Shown here: positions 36,294 through 45,795 of the stretch, one piece after another
Numbering within the stretch: the stretch's first letter is position 1
How the letters are laid out: every line of letters starts with the position of its first letter
Assembly: GCF_001895925.1 (NCBI RefSeq)
Contig: NZ_MPPI01000003.1
Span: 1 to 64,000 of the forward strand
DNA from: Phormidesmis priestleyi ULC007
GTDB taxonomy: Bacteria > Cyanobacteriota > Cyanobacteriia > Leptolyngbyales > Leptolyngbyaceae
Length of the DNA stretch: 64,000 bases
Direction: 5' to 3'
Notes under the pieces: model-generated
The model's database searches: none
Told to the model about the DNA's origin: nothing
What the model saw: only the letters and a program-made list of their open reading frames with translations
Translations under genes and position numbers: made by a program

Positions 36294-36932
36294 CTAAAAT
36301 GCGCCTACCCTAGCAAAAATGACGTAGAGGGTTTTTAGAATCAAAACCAGATCATAGAGCGGTGTCCAGAGAGCCTGATAGCGCAAATCAAGCTTGACAA
36401 TATCCTCAAAGTCAGTAATGGTCGATCGACCGTTAACCTGCCATTCACCCGTCAACCCTGGTTTAACGGTTAGACGCTGCCAGTGATGTTCACTATAGTG
36501 AATCACCTCATCAGCAGTGGGCGGGCGCGTCCCTACCAGGCTCATTTCTCCAGTCAAAACGTTCCAAAATTGCGGTAGCTCATCTAGACTGGTGCGACGG
36601 AGAAACCGCCCGACTCTGGTGATCCGAGGGTCTTGCTGATTTTTGAAGATCAGCCCTTGTGCCTCGTTCTCAACTTGGGTCTTTAGCGCCTCTGCATTGT
36701 TAACCATTGAACGAAATTTATAGATGCGAAACGGCTTGCCCATCAGCCCATATCGCTCCTGACTATATAAAATATTGCCGGGGCTATCGAGCCGAATGAC
36801 GATCGCCATTGGCAAGAAAATTAAGCCGACGATTCCTAGCCCAATGAGGCTGCCCATCACGTCGATCGCTCGTTTGACAATAGAGCAAGTCGATCGATGC
36901 GGGACGTTAAGGTGAACAGAAGCCGTAATCAT
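36294..36932 (-). CDS. Bacterial sugar transferase (undecaprenyl-phosphate glycosyl-1-phosphate transferase)
   Basis: 212-aa member of the WcaJ/RfbP/EpsL family. It adds the first sugar phosphate to undecaprenyl phosphate in exopolysaccharide or capsule synthesis. Seen: [20 protein letters not shown] with the single re-entrant helix, [57 protein letters not shown] (DELPQ core), TRPP and [14 protein letters not shown]. It is of the short type without the N-terminal multi-helix domain. Neighbouring galE fits an exopolysaccharide role. Its TAG stop lies within the MITE end. Confidence 0.92.
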   Translation of the reverse strand: MITASVHLNVPHRSTCSIVKRAIDVMGSLIGLGIVGLIFLPMAIVIRLDSPGNILYSQERYGLMGKPFRIYKFRSMVNNAEALKTQVENEAQGLIFKNQQDPRITRVGRFLRRTSLDELPQFWNVLTGEMSLVGTRPPTADEVIHYSEHHWQRLTVKPGLTGEWQVNGRSTITDFEDIVKLDLRYQALWTPLYDLVLILKTLYVIFARVGAF

Positions 36933-37195
36933 AAAATCGGCAACCCCTGATTAAGATTTAGCGCGTACTGTCGAGCTAGTTTCAGTGATGGGAACGGTGA
37001 AAATACTGAAAATGCCTGTCCAGTCATGCGTATCCCAGAATATAGTTAACGTCTTAGTGAGCGACAGTGCTAAACGCAACACTTCCTCAAATCTTTTTGT
37101 TGCTTGAATAAATTAAACTTTTTGTGAAGTTCTGATGAAGCGCTTAGGGTTGAAGAACGTAGAGCCGTAGTCTATTTGGGAAAGAGGTTTGGTGC

Positions 37196-37492
37196 GTGAC
37201 AGAATCGGACGATCGTTTAGAGGCTACTGTTGGGCAGATTGCAGAAACCGTGCTGGCAGCGACTGACGCGATCGAACAACTCGCCGATCGCTTAGATGAG
37301 TTGTCGTCTCAAGTTCAGCAGCAGGGCTATGAAATTTTTGCCTTGAGCGATGCGATGCAAACGTTAGCAGCAAACCAGGCTGATACCCTCATTCGACTGT
37401 CTGAGTTGACCGAAACTTTGCAGCAAATGAATGCGTCTTTAAAAGAAGCTGATGATTCTCCCTCCGAGGAATTACGGAGCAACCGAGCTTAA
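37196..37492 (+). CDS. Small coiled-coil protein, unknown
   Basis: 98 aa, GTG start at 37196. Almost wholly heptad-like helix: VGQIAETVLAATDAIEQLAD, LDELSSQVQQQGYEIFAL and LIRLSELTETLQQMNASL. Acidic at both ends, without membrane segment. Not recognised. Codon use is like the neighbours, so it is probably a real gene. The 263 bases before it show no other feature. Confidence 0.6.
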   Translation: MTESDDRLEATVGQIAETVLAATDAIEQLADRLDELSSQVQQQGYEIFALSDAMQTLAANQADTLIRLSELTETLQQMNASLKEADDSPSEELRSNRA

Positions 37493-37717
37493 GACTCAAA
37501 ATTCTGGCGATTACGATTCTTTGCGTAATTCATTGAAACTTGATAATTCTGTCGAGTTGGAAACAATTTGCAGACAAAGTTTTATACTTTAGAGTTCAAC
37601 CTTTGATGCCTGGAGGTTGAATGAGTCAAGACCTTTGAGTATTACCCGAATGGGTAAGTGATTTTGACCGGGGTTGTAAGGCAAACTCTATAACAGGGCA
37701 TTGAGGACGGCAACTCC

Positions 37718-38638
37718 ATGACACTTGCAGAAGAAATTGCTGACAGATGGCGTTTACAGTTACAGAGTGATCTGCCCAAGAGCAGTCGATCAACTCACGA
37801 AACCATCATTCAATGGCTTTTAGGAGAAGACCAAGTGCGGTTTGACGACTTGCTTCCCCATCAGCTAGAAATCGCCAAACAAGCGATGGATTATCGCTAT
37901 CGCATTCTGTGTCAGCGCTATCTAGACGCAGGCCCCGAACGTGCTTATAAGGGGCTGATTCAGCGATTGAGTAGCCTATTTTTGATTCGCAACAAAATCC
38001 GCACTTGGATTGCGCTCTCGCGCGATCGTCAGCGATCGGTCGTCGATGTGCTGCAAGAAGTGATCCAAGAATTGCTGCAAAATGATCACTATATGCAGCA
38101 GCAAATTGCCTGGATTGCTCAATGTACGAGCGATCCCCGGCTTCGCAATGCGCTTGTTTTAGCCAGCACCGAAGAATATTGTCTCCGCCCGATTCGCAAT
38201 CAGCCGCTGCTGGTCTATCGCTTTGTCAACTATCTGCGACGCTCTCAGCGTGGCGGTATGACTCAAGTTCCGGTTGCCGATTTTATTCGCCTAGTCTCAG
38301 AAGAGATTGCGCCCGACGACTCTGAAGGGTCAGTCAGCTTGCTCGACGGGCAGGCGATCACTCACTATCAAGAAGCGCAGGCGCAAGAACAACAGCAAGA
38401 ACTGCGACAGACGATCGCGCAAGAGTTTGAGTCTTATTTAGCAGAGCGAGTTGATCCCCTGGCGGCTGAGTGGCTCAAACTTTATTTGCAAGGGCGATCG
38501 CAGGAGGCGATCGCCCAAGATCTTGATATGCCCATCAAACAGGTTTATCGACTGCGAGAAAAGGTTAACTATCACGCGGTTCGAGTTTTCGCCTCTAAAA
38601 ATCAGCCAGAACTTGTGACCGAATGGTTAGGACGATAA
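37718..38638 (+). CDS. HetZ-related protein with C-terminal helix-turn-helix
   Basis: 306 aa. The run QLEIAKQAMDYRYRILCQRY, followed by LIQRLSSLFLIRNKIRTWIAL and LLVYRFVNYLRRSQRGG, is what I recall for the cyanobacterial HetZ-related protein 2 family. The C-terminus EWLKLYLQGRSQEAIAQDLD then IKQVYRLREKV is a sigma-factor-like helix-turn-helix, so DNA binding is likely. HetZ itself is an early regulator of heterocyst differentiation; relatives occur in non-heterocystous filaments with unknown roles. Start ATG 37718. The 225 bases upstream contain no gene but may hold the promoter. Confidence 0.65.
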   Translation: MTLAEEIADRWRLQLQSDLPKSSRSTHETIIQWLLGEDQVRFDDLLPHQLEIAKQAMDYRYRILCQRYLDAGPERAYKGLIQRLSSLFLIRNKIRTWIALSRDRQRSVVDVLQEVIQELLQNDHYMQQQIAWIAQCTSDPRLRNALVLASTEEYCLRPIRNQPLLVYRFVNYLRRSQRGGMTQVPVADFIRLVSEEIAPDDSEGSVSLLDGQAITHYQEAQAQEQQQELRQTIAQEFESYLAERVDPLAAEWLKLYLQGRSQEAIAQDLDMPIKQVYRLREKVNYHAVRVFASKNQPELVTEWLGR

Positions 38639-38728
38639 GGATCGTAAATTAAATAAAGTAGGGGCATGGCACTGCCGTGCCCGTTGGTGTTGCAAGTAAC
38701 CGCGATATTATTTAATCCACGATCGTAA
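38637..38728. repeat. 92-bp MITE, family A short form, copy 2
   Basis: Left end AAGGATCGTAAATTAAATA, right end TATTTAATCCACGATCGT, almost exact inverted repeats. Core GGGGCATGGCACTGCC with its complement CGTGCCC forms a hairpin, followed by TTGCAAGTAACCG, which is shared with the copies at 36217 and 49548. It begins at the TAA stop of the HetZ-related gene. Confidence 0.85.
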
Positions 38729-38817
38729 GCCAAATGTAATCCCTACGACTCATGACAGATTCAGAGTTTGCTTTAATGAATCACAATTGACCCGAAACGT
38801 CATTGGCGATATTCACT

Positions 38818-41316
38818 ATGACCGTTGCAAACTCGATCTCAACCAAAGCTCCTCTGTCTCCAGAAGACCTGCAAAAGATAGATGCCTACTGGCGGGCTGC
38901 GAACTATTTGTCGGTCGGGCAGATCTACTTGCGCGACAATCCTTTACTTAAAGAACCGCTCAAACTGGAGCATGTCAAACCGCGATTGCTCGGTCACTGG
39001 GGCACTACGCCCGGTCTAAATTTCATCTATGCTCACGTCAATCGACTGATCAAACGCTATGACTTGAACGCGATTTATGTCGCTGGGCCGGGGCATGGCG
39101 GGCCGGGAATGGTAGCAAACACCTATCTAGAAGGCACCTACAGCGAGTTTTACTCCAACATTACGCAAGACGAAGAAGGGATGCAAAAACTGTTCTTGCA
39201 GTTTTCCTACCCTGGCGGAATTCCGAGTCATGCGGCTCCTGAGACACCGGGTTCGATTCACGAGGGGGGTGAATTGGGGTATGCGTTGGTTCACGCTTAT
39301 GGTGCGGTGTTTGACAACCCTGATCTATTTGTCTGTGCTGTGGTGGGCGATGGTGAAGCCGAGACAGGCCCGTTAGCGGCGAGTTGGCACTCCAATAAAT
39401 TTATCAATCCGGTGCGAGATGGGGTAGTGTTGCCAATTCTGCACTTAAACGGCTATAAGATTGCTAACCCGACGGTTTTAGCGCGGTTAGACGATCGAGA
39501 GTTAGAACACCTGTTCATTGGTTACGGATACAAACCCTACTTTGTAGAAGGGAGTGATCCGGCAACGATGCACCAGCTAATGGCGGAAACGCTGGATACG
39601 ATCGTCACCGAGATTCAGGGCATTCAGCGAGAAGCTCGAACGCATGGATTCACCGATCGTCCTCAATATCCGATGATCGTGATGCGGACTCCGAAAGGGT
39701 GGACAGGGCCAAAAGTCGTCGATGGCGTTCAAATCGAGAACACGTTTCGAGCGCACCAGGTGCCACTATCAGAGCTTGCCAGCAAGCCAGAACACATACA
39801 AATGCTGGAATCGTGGATGAAAGGCTATAAGCCAGAGGAACTTTTTGACCAAACAGGCAAACTGATCCCCGAATTGGCGGAACTGGCTCCAGTGGGCGAT
39901 CAGCGCATGGGGGCAAATCCTCACGCTAACGGCGGTTTATTGATCAAAGATCTCAGATTGCCCGACTTTAATGACTATGCGATCGATATCAAAGATCCCG
40001 GCACGGTCGCAGCGGAATCAACTCGCGTGTTGGGAATGTTTCTGCGCGATGTGATGAACTTAAACGCAGAGCAACGCAACTTTCGAGTGTTGAGTCCTGA
40101 TGAGAATAACTCGAATCGATTAACGCCTATTTTAGAAGCCACCGATCGCGTCTGGGCTGCCGAGATTTTGCCCGGTGATGATCACCTTTCTCGTGACGGT
40201 CGCGTTATGGAAGTGTTGAGTGAGCATCTCTGTCAAGGGTGGCTAGAAGGCTATCTGCTCACAGGTCGTCACGGATTTTTCTCGTGCTATGAGGCGTTTA
40301 TTCACATCGTTGACTCGATGTTTAATCAGCACGCCAAATGGCTCGAAGCCTGTCGTCATATTCCCTGGAGAAAGCCGATCGCGTCGCTCAATTATTTGCT
40401 AACGTCCCACGTTTGGCGACAAGATCACAACGGATTCACGCACCAAGATCCGGGCTTTTTGGATGTGGTGATCAATAAAAAAGCGACGATCGTTCGCATT
40501 TATTTGCCCCCGGATGCCAACACATTGCTCTCGGTTGCCGATCACTGTTTACGCAGTCGCCACTATGTCAATGTGATCGTCGCCGGAAAACAACCCGAAC
40601 TGCAATGGCTCGATATGGATGCGGCGGTCAAACACTGCACCGCAGGATTGGGAATTTGGGGATGGGCGAGTAACGATCAAGCCTGCGAACCCGATGTAGT
40701 GATGGCGTGTGCAGGCGATGTCCCGACTCTGGAAACGCTGGCAGCCGTTGACTTTTTGCGGTTGCACTTCCCCGATCTCAAGATTCGCGTGGTCAACGTT
40801 GTGGATTTAATGACGCTGCAACCTCAGACCGAGCATCCTCACGGCATTTCCGATCGTGAGTTTGACTCGATTTTCACCACCGACAAGCCAATCATTTTCG
40901 CGTTTCACGGCTATCCTTATCTGATTCATCGCTTAACCTATCGCCGCACCAATCACGATAATCTACACGTCCGAGGCTATAAAGAAGAGGGAACCACGAC
41001 AACCCCCTTCGACATGGTGGTTTTAAATGATCTCGATCGCTTCCATTTAGCGCAAGATGTCATCGATCGAGTTCCTCAACTAAAACATCGTGCCGCTTAT
41101 GTGAAACAGATGATTCGAGATAAACTAATTGATCATCAGCATTACATTATTGAGCATGGTGAAGATATGCCAGAGGTAGAAGATTGGAAATGGCAATATT
41201 ACAGTGGTTCTAATGCTGAGAAATCACAGCCGAAAACCACCGTAGAACAGACCTCTGACAAAGAGGCGATCGCCACAGGCGAAATGGATGACTCGGCTGC
41301 TTCGGCTCATTCATAG
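38818..41316 (+). CDS. xfp: Phosphoketolase (xylulose-5-P/fructose-6-P)
   Basis: 832-aa thiamine diphosphate enzyme. It splits xylulose-5-P or fructose-6-P with phosphate into acetyl phosphate and a triose or tetrose phosphate. Seen: [71 protein letters not shown] (the ThDP/Mg motif), [12 protein letters not shown] and [11 protein letters not shown] 38818 is preferred to the in-frame TTG at 38803. The C-terminal 35 residues are a hydrophilic Ser/Thr/Glu tail beyond the usual end. It heads the cluster with a phosphatase and acetate kinase, which can use the acetyl phosphate. Confidence 0.95.
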   Translation: MTVANSISTKAPLSPEDLQKIDAYWRAANYLSVGQIYLRDNPLLKEPLKLEHVKPRLLGHWGTTPGLNFIYAHVNRLIKRYDLNAIYVAGPGHGGPGMVANTYLEGTYSEFYSNITQDEEGMQKLFLQFSYPGGIPSHAAPETPGSIHEGGELGYALVHAYGAVFDNPDLFVCAVVGDGEAETGPLAASWHSNKFINPVRDGVVLPILHLNGYKIANPTVLARLDDRELEHLFIGYGYKPYFVEGSDPATMHQLMAETLDTIVTEIQGIQREARTHGFTDRPQYPMIVMRTPKGWTGPKVVDGVQIENTFRAHQVPLSELASKPEHIQMLESWMKGYKPEELFDQTGKLIPELAELAPVGDQRMGANPHANGGLLIKDLRLPDFNDYAIDIKDPGTVAAESTRVLGMFLRDVMNLNAEQRNFRVLSPDENNSNRLTPILEATDRVWAAEILPGDDHLSRDGRVMEVLSEHLCQGWLEGYLLTGRHGFFSCYEAFIHIVDSMFNQHAKWLEACRHIPWRKPIASLNYLLTSHVWRQDHNGFTHQDPGFLDVVINKKATIVRIYLPPDANTLLSVADHCLRSRHYVNVIVAGKQPELQWLDMDAAVKHCTAGLGIWGWASNDQACEPDVVMACAGDVPTLETLAAVDFLRLHFPDLKIRVVNVVDLMTLQPQTEHPHGISDREFDSIFTTDKPIIFAFHGYPYLIHRLTYRRTNHDNLHVRGYKEEGTTTTPFDMVVLNDLDRFHLAQDVIDRVPQLKHRAAYVKQMIRDKLIDHQHYIIEHGEDMPEVEDWKWQYYSGSNAEKSQPKTTVEQTSDKEAIATGEMDDSAASAHS

Positions 41317-41349
41317 CGTAAGGCTGACTTGCCCTCTCCCTTGGGAATC

Positions 41350-41430
41350 GCCCCCTAAATCCCCCATTCTGGGGGATTTAGGGGGCAGAAGCCGCTGACA
41401 ACGAAGCGAAAAAACTCGTCGAACTGACAT
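41350..41430. repeat. Degraded palindromic element, family B
   Basis: GCCCCCTAAATCCCCCATT pairs with the following GGGGGATTTAGGGGGC as a near-perfect hairpin. The right end CGAAGCGAAAAAACTCGTCGAACTGACA matches, in reverse, the end of the family B elements at 15967 and 59050 (core GTTCGACGAG). The left terminal repeat is missing. It lies between the phosphoketolase and the phosphatase genes. Confidence 0.65.
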
Positions 41431-41473
41431 CATATTAGCCTCCACAATTTACTCCATCTACTAATCACAATCG

Positions 41474-42112
41474 ATGAGCCTAAGACTTTACTTTCTCCGT
41501 CACGGACAAACCCCTTTCAGCCGTGAAAATAGCTACTGCGGCGCTCTTGATCCTGAGCTAACTGACGAAGGCACACAAATGGCAGAAGCGTTTGCCATCG
41601 CCTATCAAGCCACTCCTTGGACAGCCATTTTCGTCAGCCCGATGAAACGCACGATCGCCACTGCAAAACCGCTTTGTGACGCAGTTGGAATCGGAATGCA
41701 ATTGCGAGATGGATTGAAAGAGATCAAATATGGTAAATGGGAAGGAGAAACCGTTGAAGCCGTTCAGGCAACTTATAGAGAAGAGTATGTGAAATGGTTG
41801 GCAGAACCCGCTTGGAATGCTCCAACAGGCGGAGAAACGGCAGTCGAAATTGCCAACCGATCGTCCTCTGTGATTACTGAAATTCAGCAGCATTACCCCG
41901 ATGGAAATGTTTTAGTTGTATCGCACAAAGCCACGATTCGGATTATTTTGTGTAGCTTGCTAGGCGTTGACTTGGGGCGGTTTCGCACTCGCATTGCGGC
42001 TCCGGTTGCGTCGGTCAGCGTTGTAAAATTCGATCGTCACGGGCCTTTATTAGAGCGATTGGGCGATCGCAATCACCTAAGTGAGGCGTTGCAAGCATTG
42101 CAGGGAACATGA
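41474..42112 (+). CDS. Histidine phosphatase (phosphoglycerate mutase-like)
   Basis: 212-aa enzyme of the histidine phosphatase superfamily. Seen: LYFLRHGQTPFSRENSYCG with the phospho-acceptor His (RHG), SPMKRTIATAKPL, the acid KEIKYGKWEG, and VLVVSHKATIRIILC with the second catalytic His. It could be a cofactor-dependent mutase or a phosphatase; motif alone does not decide. Position between phosphoketolase and acetate kinase, with its TGA overlapping the ackA ATG (ATGA 42109-42112), argues for a role in this carbon route, for example clearing a sugar phosphate. Confidence 0.9.
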   Translation: MSLRLYFLRHGQTPFSRENSYCGALDPELTDEGTQMAEAFAIAYQATPWTAIFVSPMKRTIATAKPLCDAVGIGMQLRDGLKEIKYGKWEGETVEAVQATYREEYVKWLAEPAWNAPTGGETAVEIANRSSSVITEIQQHYPDGNVLVVSHKATIRIILCSLLGVDLGRFRTRIAAPVASVSVVKFDRHGPLLERLGDRNHLSEALQALQGT

Positions 42113-43323
42113 AAATTTTAGTGCTGAATGCTGGCTCAAGTAGTCAAAAAAGCTGTCTTTATGAGTTAGATGGCGAGTTGCCCAATCAGCCACCACAGCC
42201 GATTTGGGAAGCCAAAGTCGATTGGACTCATCATCAGAGTTTTGCAGAAATTGAGGTCAAAACTCAGCAGGGAGCCGTTTTACAAGCAGAGATTCCGGGG
42301 CAAGACCGACCCGAAGTGATCGCTCAGATGCTCGATAAACTGTGGAGTGGTCAAACCGCCGTGATTCAGCAGCCTTCAGACATTGATATCGTGGGTCATC
42401 GGGTCGTTCATGGCGGACAGGACTATCGAGAAAGTGTCCGAGTTACCGCAGAAGTGAAAGCAGCGATCGCTCGTCTCGCCATTTTTGCTCCGATTCACAA
42501 CCCAGCCAATTTAGAGGGCATCGACGCGATCGAACACGTTCTCGGATCGGTGCCACAAGTCGCCGTTTTTGATACGGCTTTTCACTCTAAATTGCCCTCA
42601 TCGACGACGGTTTATCCAATTCCCTACGAGTGGTTTGAGAAAGGCATTCAGCGCTATGGATTTCACGGCATTAGTCATCGCTATTGTGCCGATCGAGCCG
42701 CTCAACTTCTGCAACGCGACGCATCAGATTTGCGATTGATCACCTGTCATTTGGGCAATGGCTGCTCGTTAGCTGCGATTCGGGATGGTCGTAGCGTCGA
42801 TACCACAATGGGCTTCACACCGCTAGAAGGCTTGATGATGGGCGCTCGATCGGGGTCAGTTGATCCCGGAATTCTGATTCATTTACTGCGGCAAGAAGGC
42901 TTTAATGCTGACACGCTCGATCGGATGCTCAACCAAGAATCTGGCTTAAAGGGCGTGTCTGGAGTCTCTGCCGATATGCGACGAATTCGAGCCGCGATCG
43001 AGCAAAACAATCCCCGCGCAAAACTAGCGTTTGATGTTTATATTCATCGGCTTCGTGCCCAAATTGGAGCGATGCTGCCCAGTTTAAATCGACTAGATGC
43101 GTTAGTTTTTACAGCAGGCGTAGGTGAAAACAATCCAGAAGTTCGATCGGCTGCCTGTGAAGCGTTTGAATTTTTGGGGTTGAAACTTGACGACTCAAAA
43201 AATACTAATCATCCTAAAGATCAAGATATTGCAACGCTGGATTCAACAATTCGAGTATTGGTAATTCACACTCAAGAAGATTGGGCGATCGCGCAAGAAT
43301 GCTGGAAAATCTTCACTCAATGA
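42109..43323 (+). CDS. ackA: Acetate kinase
   Basis: 404-aa ASKHA-fold kinase. It makes ATP and acetate from acetyl phosphate and ADP. Motifs seen: LVLNAGSSSQK at the start, VGHRVVHGGQDY, FDTAFHSKLP, YGFHGISHRYC, CHLGNGCSLAAI, FTPLEGLMMGARSGSVDPG and FTAGVGENNPEVR. Catalytic Asp is in VFDTAFH and the Arg pair in HRVVHGG and GARSG. With phosphoketolase upstream this gives a bypass from Calvin-cycle intermediates to acetate with ATP formation. Translationally coupled to the phosphatase gene. Confidence 0.95.
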   Translation: MKILVLNAGSSSQKSCLYELDGELPNQPPQPIWEAKVDWTHHQSFAEIEVKTQQGAVLQAEIPGQDRPEVIAQMLDKLWSGQTAVIQQPSDIDIVGHRVVHGGQDYRESVRVTAEVKAAIARLAIFAPIHNPANLEGIDAIEHVLGSVPQVAVFDTAFHSKLPSSTTVYPIPYEWFEKGIQRYGFHGISHRYCADRAAQLLQRDASDLRLITCHLGNGCSLAAIRDGRSVDTTMGFTPLEGLMMGARSGSVDPGILIHLLRQEGFNADTLDRMLNQESGLKGVSGVSADMRRIRAAIEQNNPRAKLAFDVYIHRLRAQIGAMLPSLNRLDALVFTAGVGENNPEVRSAACEAFEFLGLKLDDSKNTNHPKDQDIATLDSTIRVLVIHTQEDWAIAQECWKIFTQ

Positions 43324-43540
43324 ACTGAATCACTCGAACTTTAGAGCCAAGCAGATCACGATATTGAGCAGATTTCGCTTCGATTTCTTGCAATCGCCCC
43401 AACGCTAAACCACACGGTCTACCATATTTTGCTTGAACCCGATCGCTGGCGATTTGTAGTGCTGTCTGCGATCGCTGAACAAAATCATCAAGATCATAGT
43501 CATGATTGGGAACGAAATAATCTTTAACCACTAGAGACAT
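43313..43540 (-). CDS. Small protein abutting a truncated glycosyltransferase, unknown
   Basis: About 75 aa from ATG 43540 (other ATG/TTG codons just upstream; GTG downstream also possible). Reads VVKDYFVPNHDYDLDDFVQR, then LALGRLQEIEAKSAQYRDLL and ends KVRVIQFIE. Not recognised; no membrane segment. It overlaps the end of the glycosyltransferase frame in a different phase and the end of ackA by 11 bases in convergent orientation. It may be an intact small gene fused against a deletion point, or the remains of a longer one. Confidence 0.45.
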   Translation of the reverse strand: MSLVVKDYFVPNHDYDLDDFVQRSQTALQIASDRVQAKYGRPCGLALGRLQEIEAKSAQYRDLLGSKVRVIQFIE

Positions 43541-44288
43541 CATCAAATAACGTCGCTCCGCCTGCGATGACTAACTGAGCGTTTGGATAGTCGTTTAACA
43601 CTTGCTTACAGGCTTGCAGCAATCGAATTGAATTCTTTCGAGGTTCGATGCTGCCCACCGTTAAATAGATGGGAGATCCTGTTAGGTGCGATCGCTCTTT
43701 AAACAGTGGTTCAGAACCATTGAAATTAGGAGAGAATCGCTTTAAGTTAACACCCTTAATCACTCGCGGAGCGTGAATCTGATAATGTTGCTGAAGTTCA
43801 TTTTGCCATTTCTCACTTACACACAAACAGAGATCTGATTCACGAATCGATCGATCCTGACATTGCTGAAGATAAAGGCTAATGTAATCTTCAATGTGAT
43901 GAACGGTTCGCACAAAGTGAGGAATCTGCTGTTGCTGAACGAGTTTTGCTAACGCATTAGCACTAATGCAATCTTGAGCGTGATAGACATCATAAACAAG
44001 TTGAGCCTGACTCAGATAGTCTACAAATTCTTGAATGCGTTGTTGAATAAGTTTATCAATGTCAGTCGGTGTCGATCGAGCAGGCACAGCCCCATAGTCA
44101 CAAGATAGCGGATAATCAAATCCTTTTCCATCTTTATCCAACGCATAGACGCAAACGCAATGACCTAAACCATGCAACGCCTCTGCTAACTCCAACGTGT
44201 GAGGAACGCTTTCTCTAGGCTTTGTGGAGTAGGTAAATAAAGCGATCCGGTAGAGGCGATCGTCTGTCAGTACAGAAGTTTTTGGCAT
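43524..44288 (-). pseudogene. Glycosyltransferase (MSMEG_0565-type GT4), C-terminal half missing
   Basis: 254 aa with a normal start (YRIALFTYSTKPRESVPHTL, LELAEALHGLGHCVCVYALD) and the Rossmann features of group 1 glycosyltransferases: VYDVYHAQDCISANAL, HFVRTVHHIEDY, YLTVGSIEPRKNSIRLLQA and LVIAGGATLFD. Members run to about 380 aa; here the frame ends five residues after GGATLFD. The donor-binding half with the E-x7-E motif is therefore absent, and the enzyme is probably inactive. The downstream sequence is unrelated, which suggests a deletion or rearrangement at about 43536. Confidence 0.7.
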
Positions 44289-44418
44289 TTCAATTGAAAC
44301 GAGTTAGTAATAGTTCTCAGTAATAGTTCTCAGATTGCAGCATTTTTTCAAAACGACAAATCACTTGCCCCTCACCCCTGCTAATCTAAAACTGTGAAGC
44401 CAATATTGAGAGTTTTTT

Positions 44419-44934
44419 ATGAATTATCTTGTGGCAGTGCTGGACGATCGCATTCAGGCAGAAGCCGCTTACTCTGCGCTAGAAAAAGACGGCTTGCCGA
44501 TGGACAAAGTATCAATCTTGGGCAGAGGCTATAAAAGTGCCGACGAATATGGCTTGATTGACCCCAACGAGCAAGCCGGAAAACAAGCCAAGGGAATGGC
44601 GGTTTGGTTGGTGCCATTTGGGTTTGCGGCTGGCTTATTGTTTAACTCCATCACTAAGTTGGACACGTTTCCATGGGCGGGCGCGTTAGGAAATCAGCTA
44701 ATCGGTGGGGTGCTGGGCGCGATCGGGGGCGCAATGGGCAGCTTTTTTATTGGCGGTGGCGTAGGGCTGGTGGTGGGCAGTGGAGATGCCTTGCCCTATC
44801 GCAATCGCCTCAACGCTGGCAAATATATCGTGGTCGTCAAAGGGTCAGATGCACTGACTCGCAAAGCAACCAGCATTTTGCGCCAATTTGAGCCAGAAAA
44901 TCTGCAAGGTTATTTTGATGCCAGTGATGTCTAG
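44419..44934 (+). CDS. Glycine-rich membrane protein, stress-protein-like (paralogue 1)
   Basis: 171 aa. An N-terminal ferredoxin-like part (YLVAVLDDRIQAEAAYSALE, ILGRGYKSADEYGL) is followed by two Gly-rich membrane segments (VWLVPFGFAAGLLFNSIT and LIGGVLGAIGGAMGSFFIGG) and a return strand YIVVVKGSDALTRKA. It resembles cyanobacterial proteins annotated as general-stress or DUF1269-like. The gene at 54205 has the same architecture and shared strings, so the two are paralogues. Role unknown; a membrane channel or stress sensor is speculation. Confidence 0.7.
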   Translation: MNYLVAVLDDRIQAEAAYSALEKDGLPMDKVSILGRGYKSADEYGLIDPNEQAGKQAKGMAVWLVPFGFAAGLLFNSITKLDTFPWAGALGNQLIGGVLGAIGGAMGSFFIGGGVGLVVGSGDALPYRNRLNAGKYIVVVKGSDALTRKATSILRQFEPENLQGYFDASDV

Positions 44935-44957
44935 AGTCTATAGGAGGGCACGTTAGT

Positions 44958-45203
44958 TTGTTTGGCGTCTTGTTTGGATCTCAAGGGGATGTGAGTACTG
45001 TAACGATTTTGCAAAAAAACATTCGGCTTCAAGGCATCTATGTGGGCAGTCGCGATATGTTTGAAACTATGAATCGAGCGATCGCGCTGCACCAGCTTGG
45101 ACCCATTGTCGATCGAGTCTTTTCGTTTAACGAAGTCCGTGAAGCTTTGAACTATCTAGAAAGCGGTGCTCAATTCAGTAAGGTTTGTTTAAAGCTTTCC
45201 TAA
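44958..45203 (+). pseudogene. C-terminal remnant of a zinc-type alcohol dehydrogenase
   Basis: 81 codons matching the last quarter of MDR-family NAD(P)-dependent alcohol dehydrogenases: GSQGDVSTVTILQKNIRLQG, IYVGSRDMFETMNRAIA, PIVDRVFSFNEVREALNYLE and GAQFSKVCLK. The catalytic zinc ligands and the Rossmann GxGxxG lie in the missing part. The frame starts at a TTG just after the preceding gene, with no credible start. The final 36 bases recur 74 bases further on as a direct repeat. Confidence 0.8.
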
Positions 45204-45278
45204 CATGAGCCATCCGGGACAGAATGGCAGAGTCGCCAAACGCTCAATTCAGTAAGGTTTGTTTAAAGCTTTCCTAAC
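45168..45278 (+). repeat. Two 37-bp direct repeats
   Basis: Identical 37-bp units at 45168-45204 and 45242-45278, both beginning GCTCAATTCAGTAAGG and ending GCTTTCCTAAC, separated by 37 bases. The first is the end of the alcohol dehydrogenase remnant including its stop. The rest of the gap to 45795 is AT-rich and shows no gene. Confidence 0.85.
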
Positions 45279-45795
45279 GCTAGACGAGTGAATTTTGGGG
45301 TCAGGGTTAACTCCTTACAATTTAACCTAATAAATTTCCTGACACTGATAGTAAAACTGCGTAGAATAATATACTAAGCTACTCAAGATTGCGTATTCGA
45401 TCTGGCTTCAAAGATGTTCATAATCCTTGCCAGTCTTTTACGTTTAAGCGAATATCTTGCATGTGCAAAAAGGGTGTAACGAACGTACTTCTCAGGGTGT
45501 AAGTTTTCCCTTTGGTGGATGCTCCGATCGACTGATGTTTGTCGATTCAAAGTTTTTACGTTGGGCGCAAATAAATCTATGTAAAGCTTCTTTGTGGAGC
45601 ATTATGTAGTTTCCATGTGTTTGACCCACAGTGCAGCATCATTGGGCACAGAACGCTACAGTATCATCACTTAGGTGTTTTCCCCAGTACTCAATTTTCT
45701 TCACCCTGCTGAAAAAAAGCCCTATAGCAATGACTTTAAGAGTGCAGTTTTTAAGTACCCCCCGATCTGACCGCAGTCTCTCTGGTGTTCCTCTA
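45279..45795. other. Gene-free AT-rich stretch
   Basis: About 500 bases before the PEP-CTERM-like gene without a convincing gene. The downstream reading frame is open from 45631, but its first 55 codons (from a GTG) look non-coding, and ATG 45730 and 45796 are the real candidates. Probably holds a long leader and promoter. Confidence 0.4.

Noticed and set aside
37665-37700. TTGACC and TATAAC boxes before the HetZ-related gene
   Set aside because: Spacing is 19 bases and neighbouring alternatives are as good, so no promoter is claimed.
45190-45260. tRNA-like look of the stretch between the 37-bp repeats
   Set aside because: No acceptor stem, T-loop or anticodon arm can be built; the similarity is superficial.
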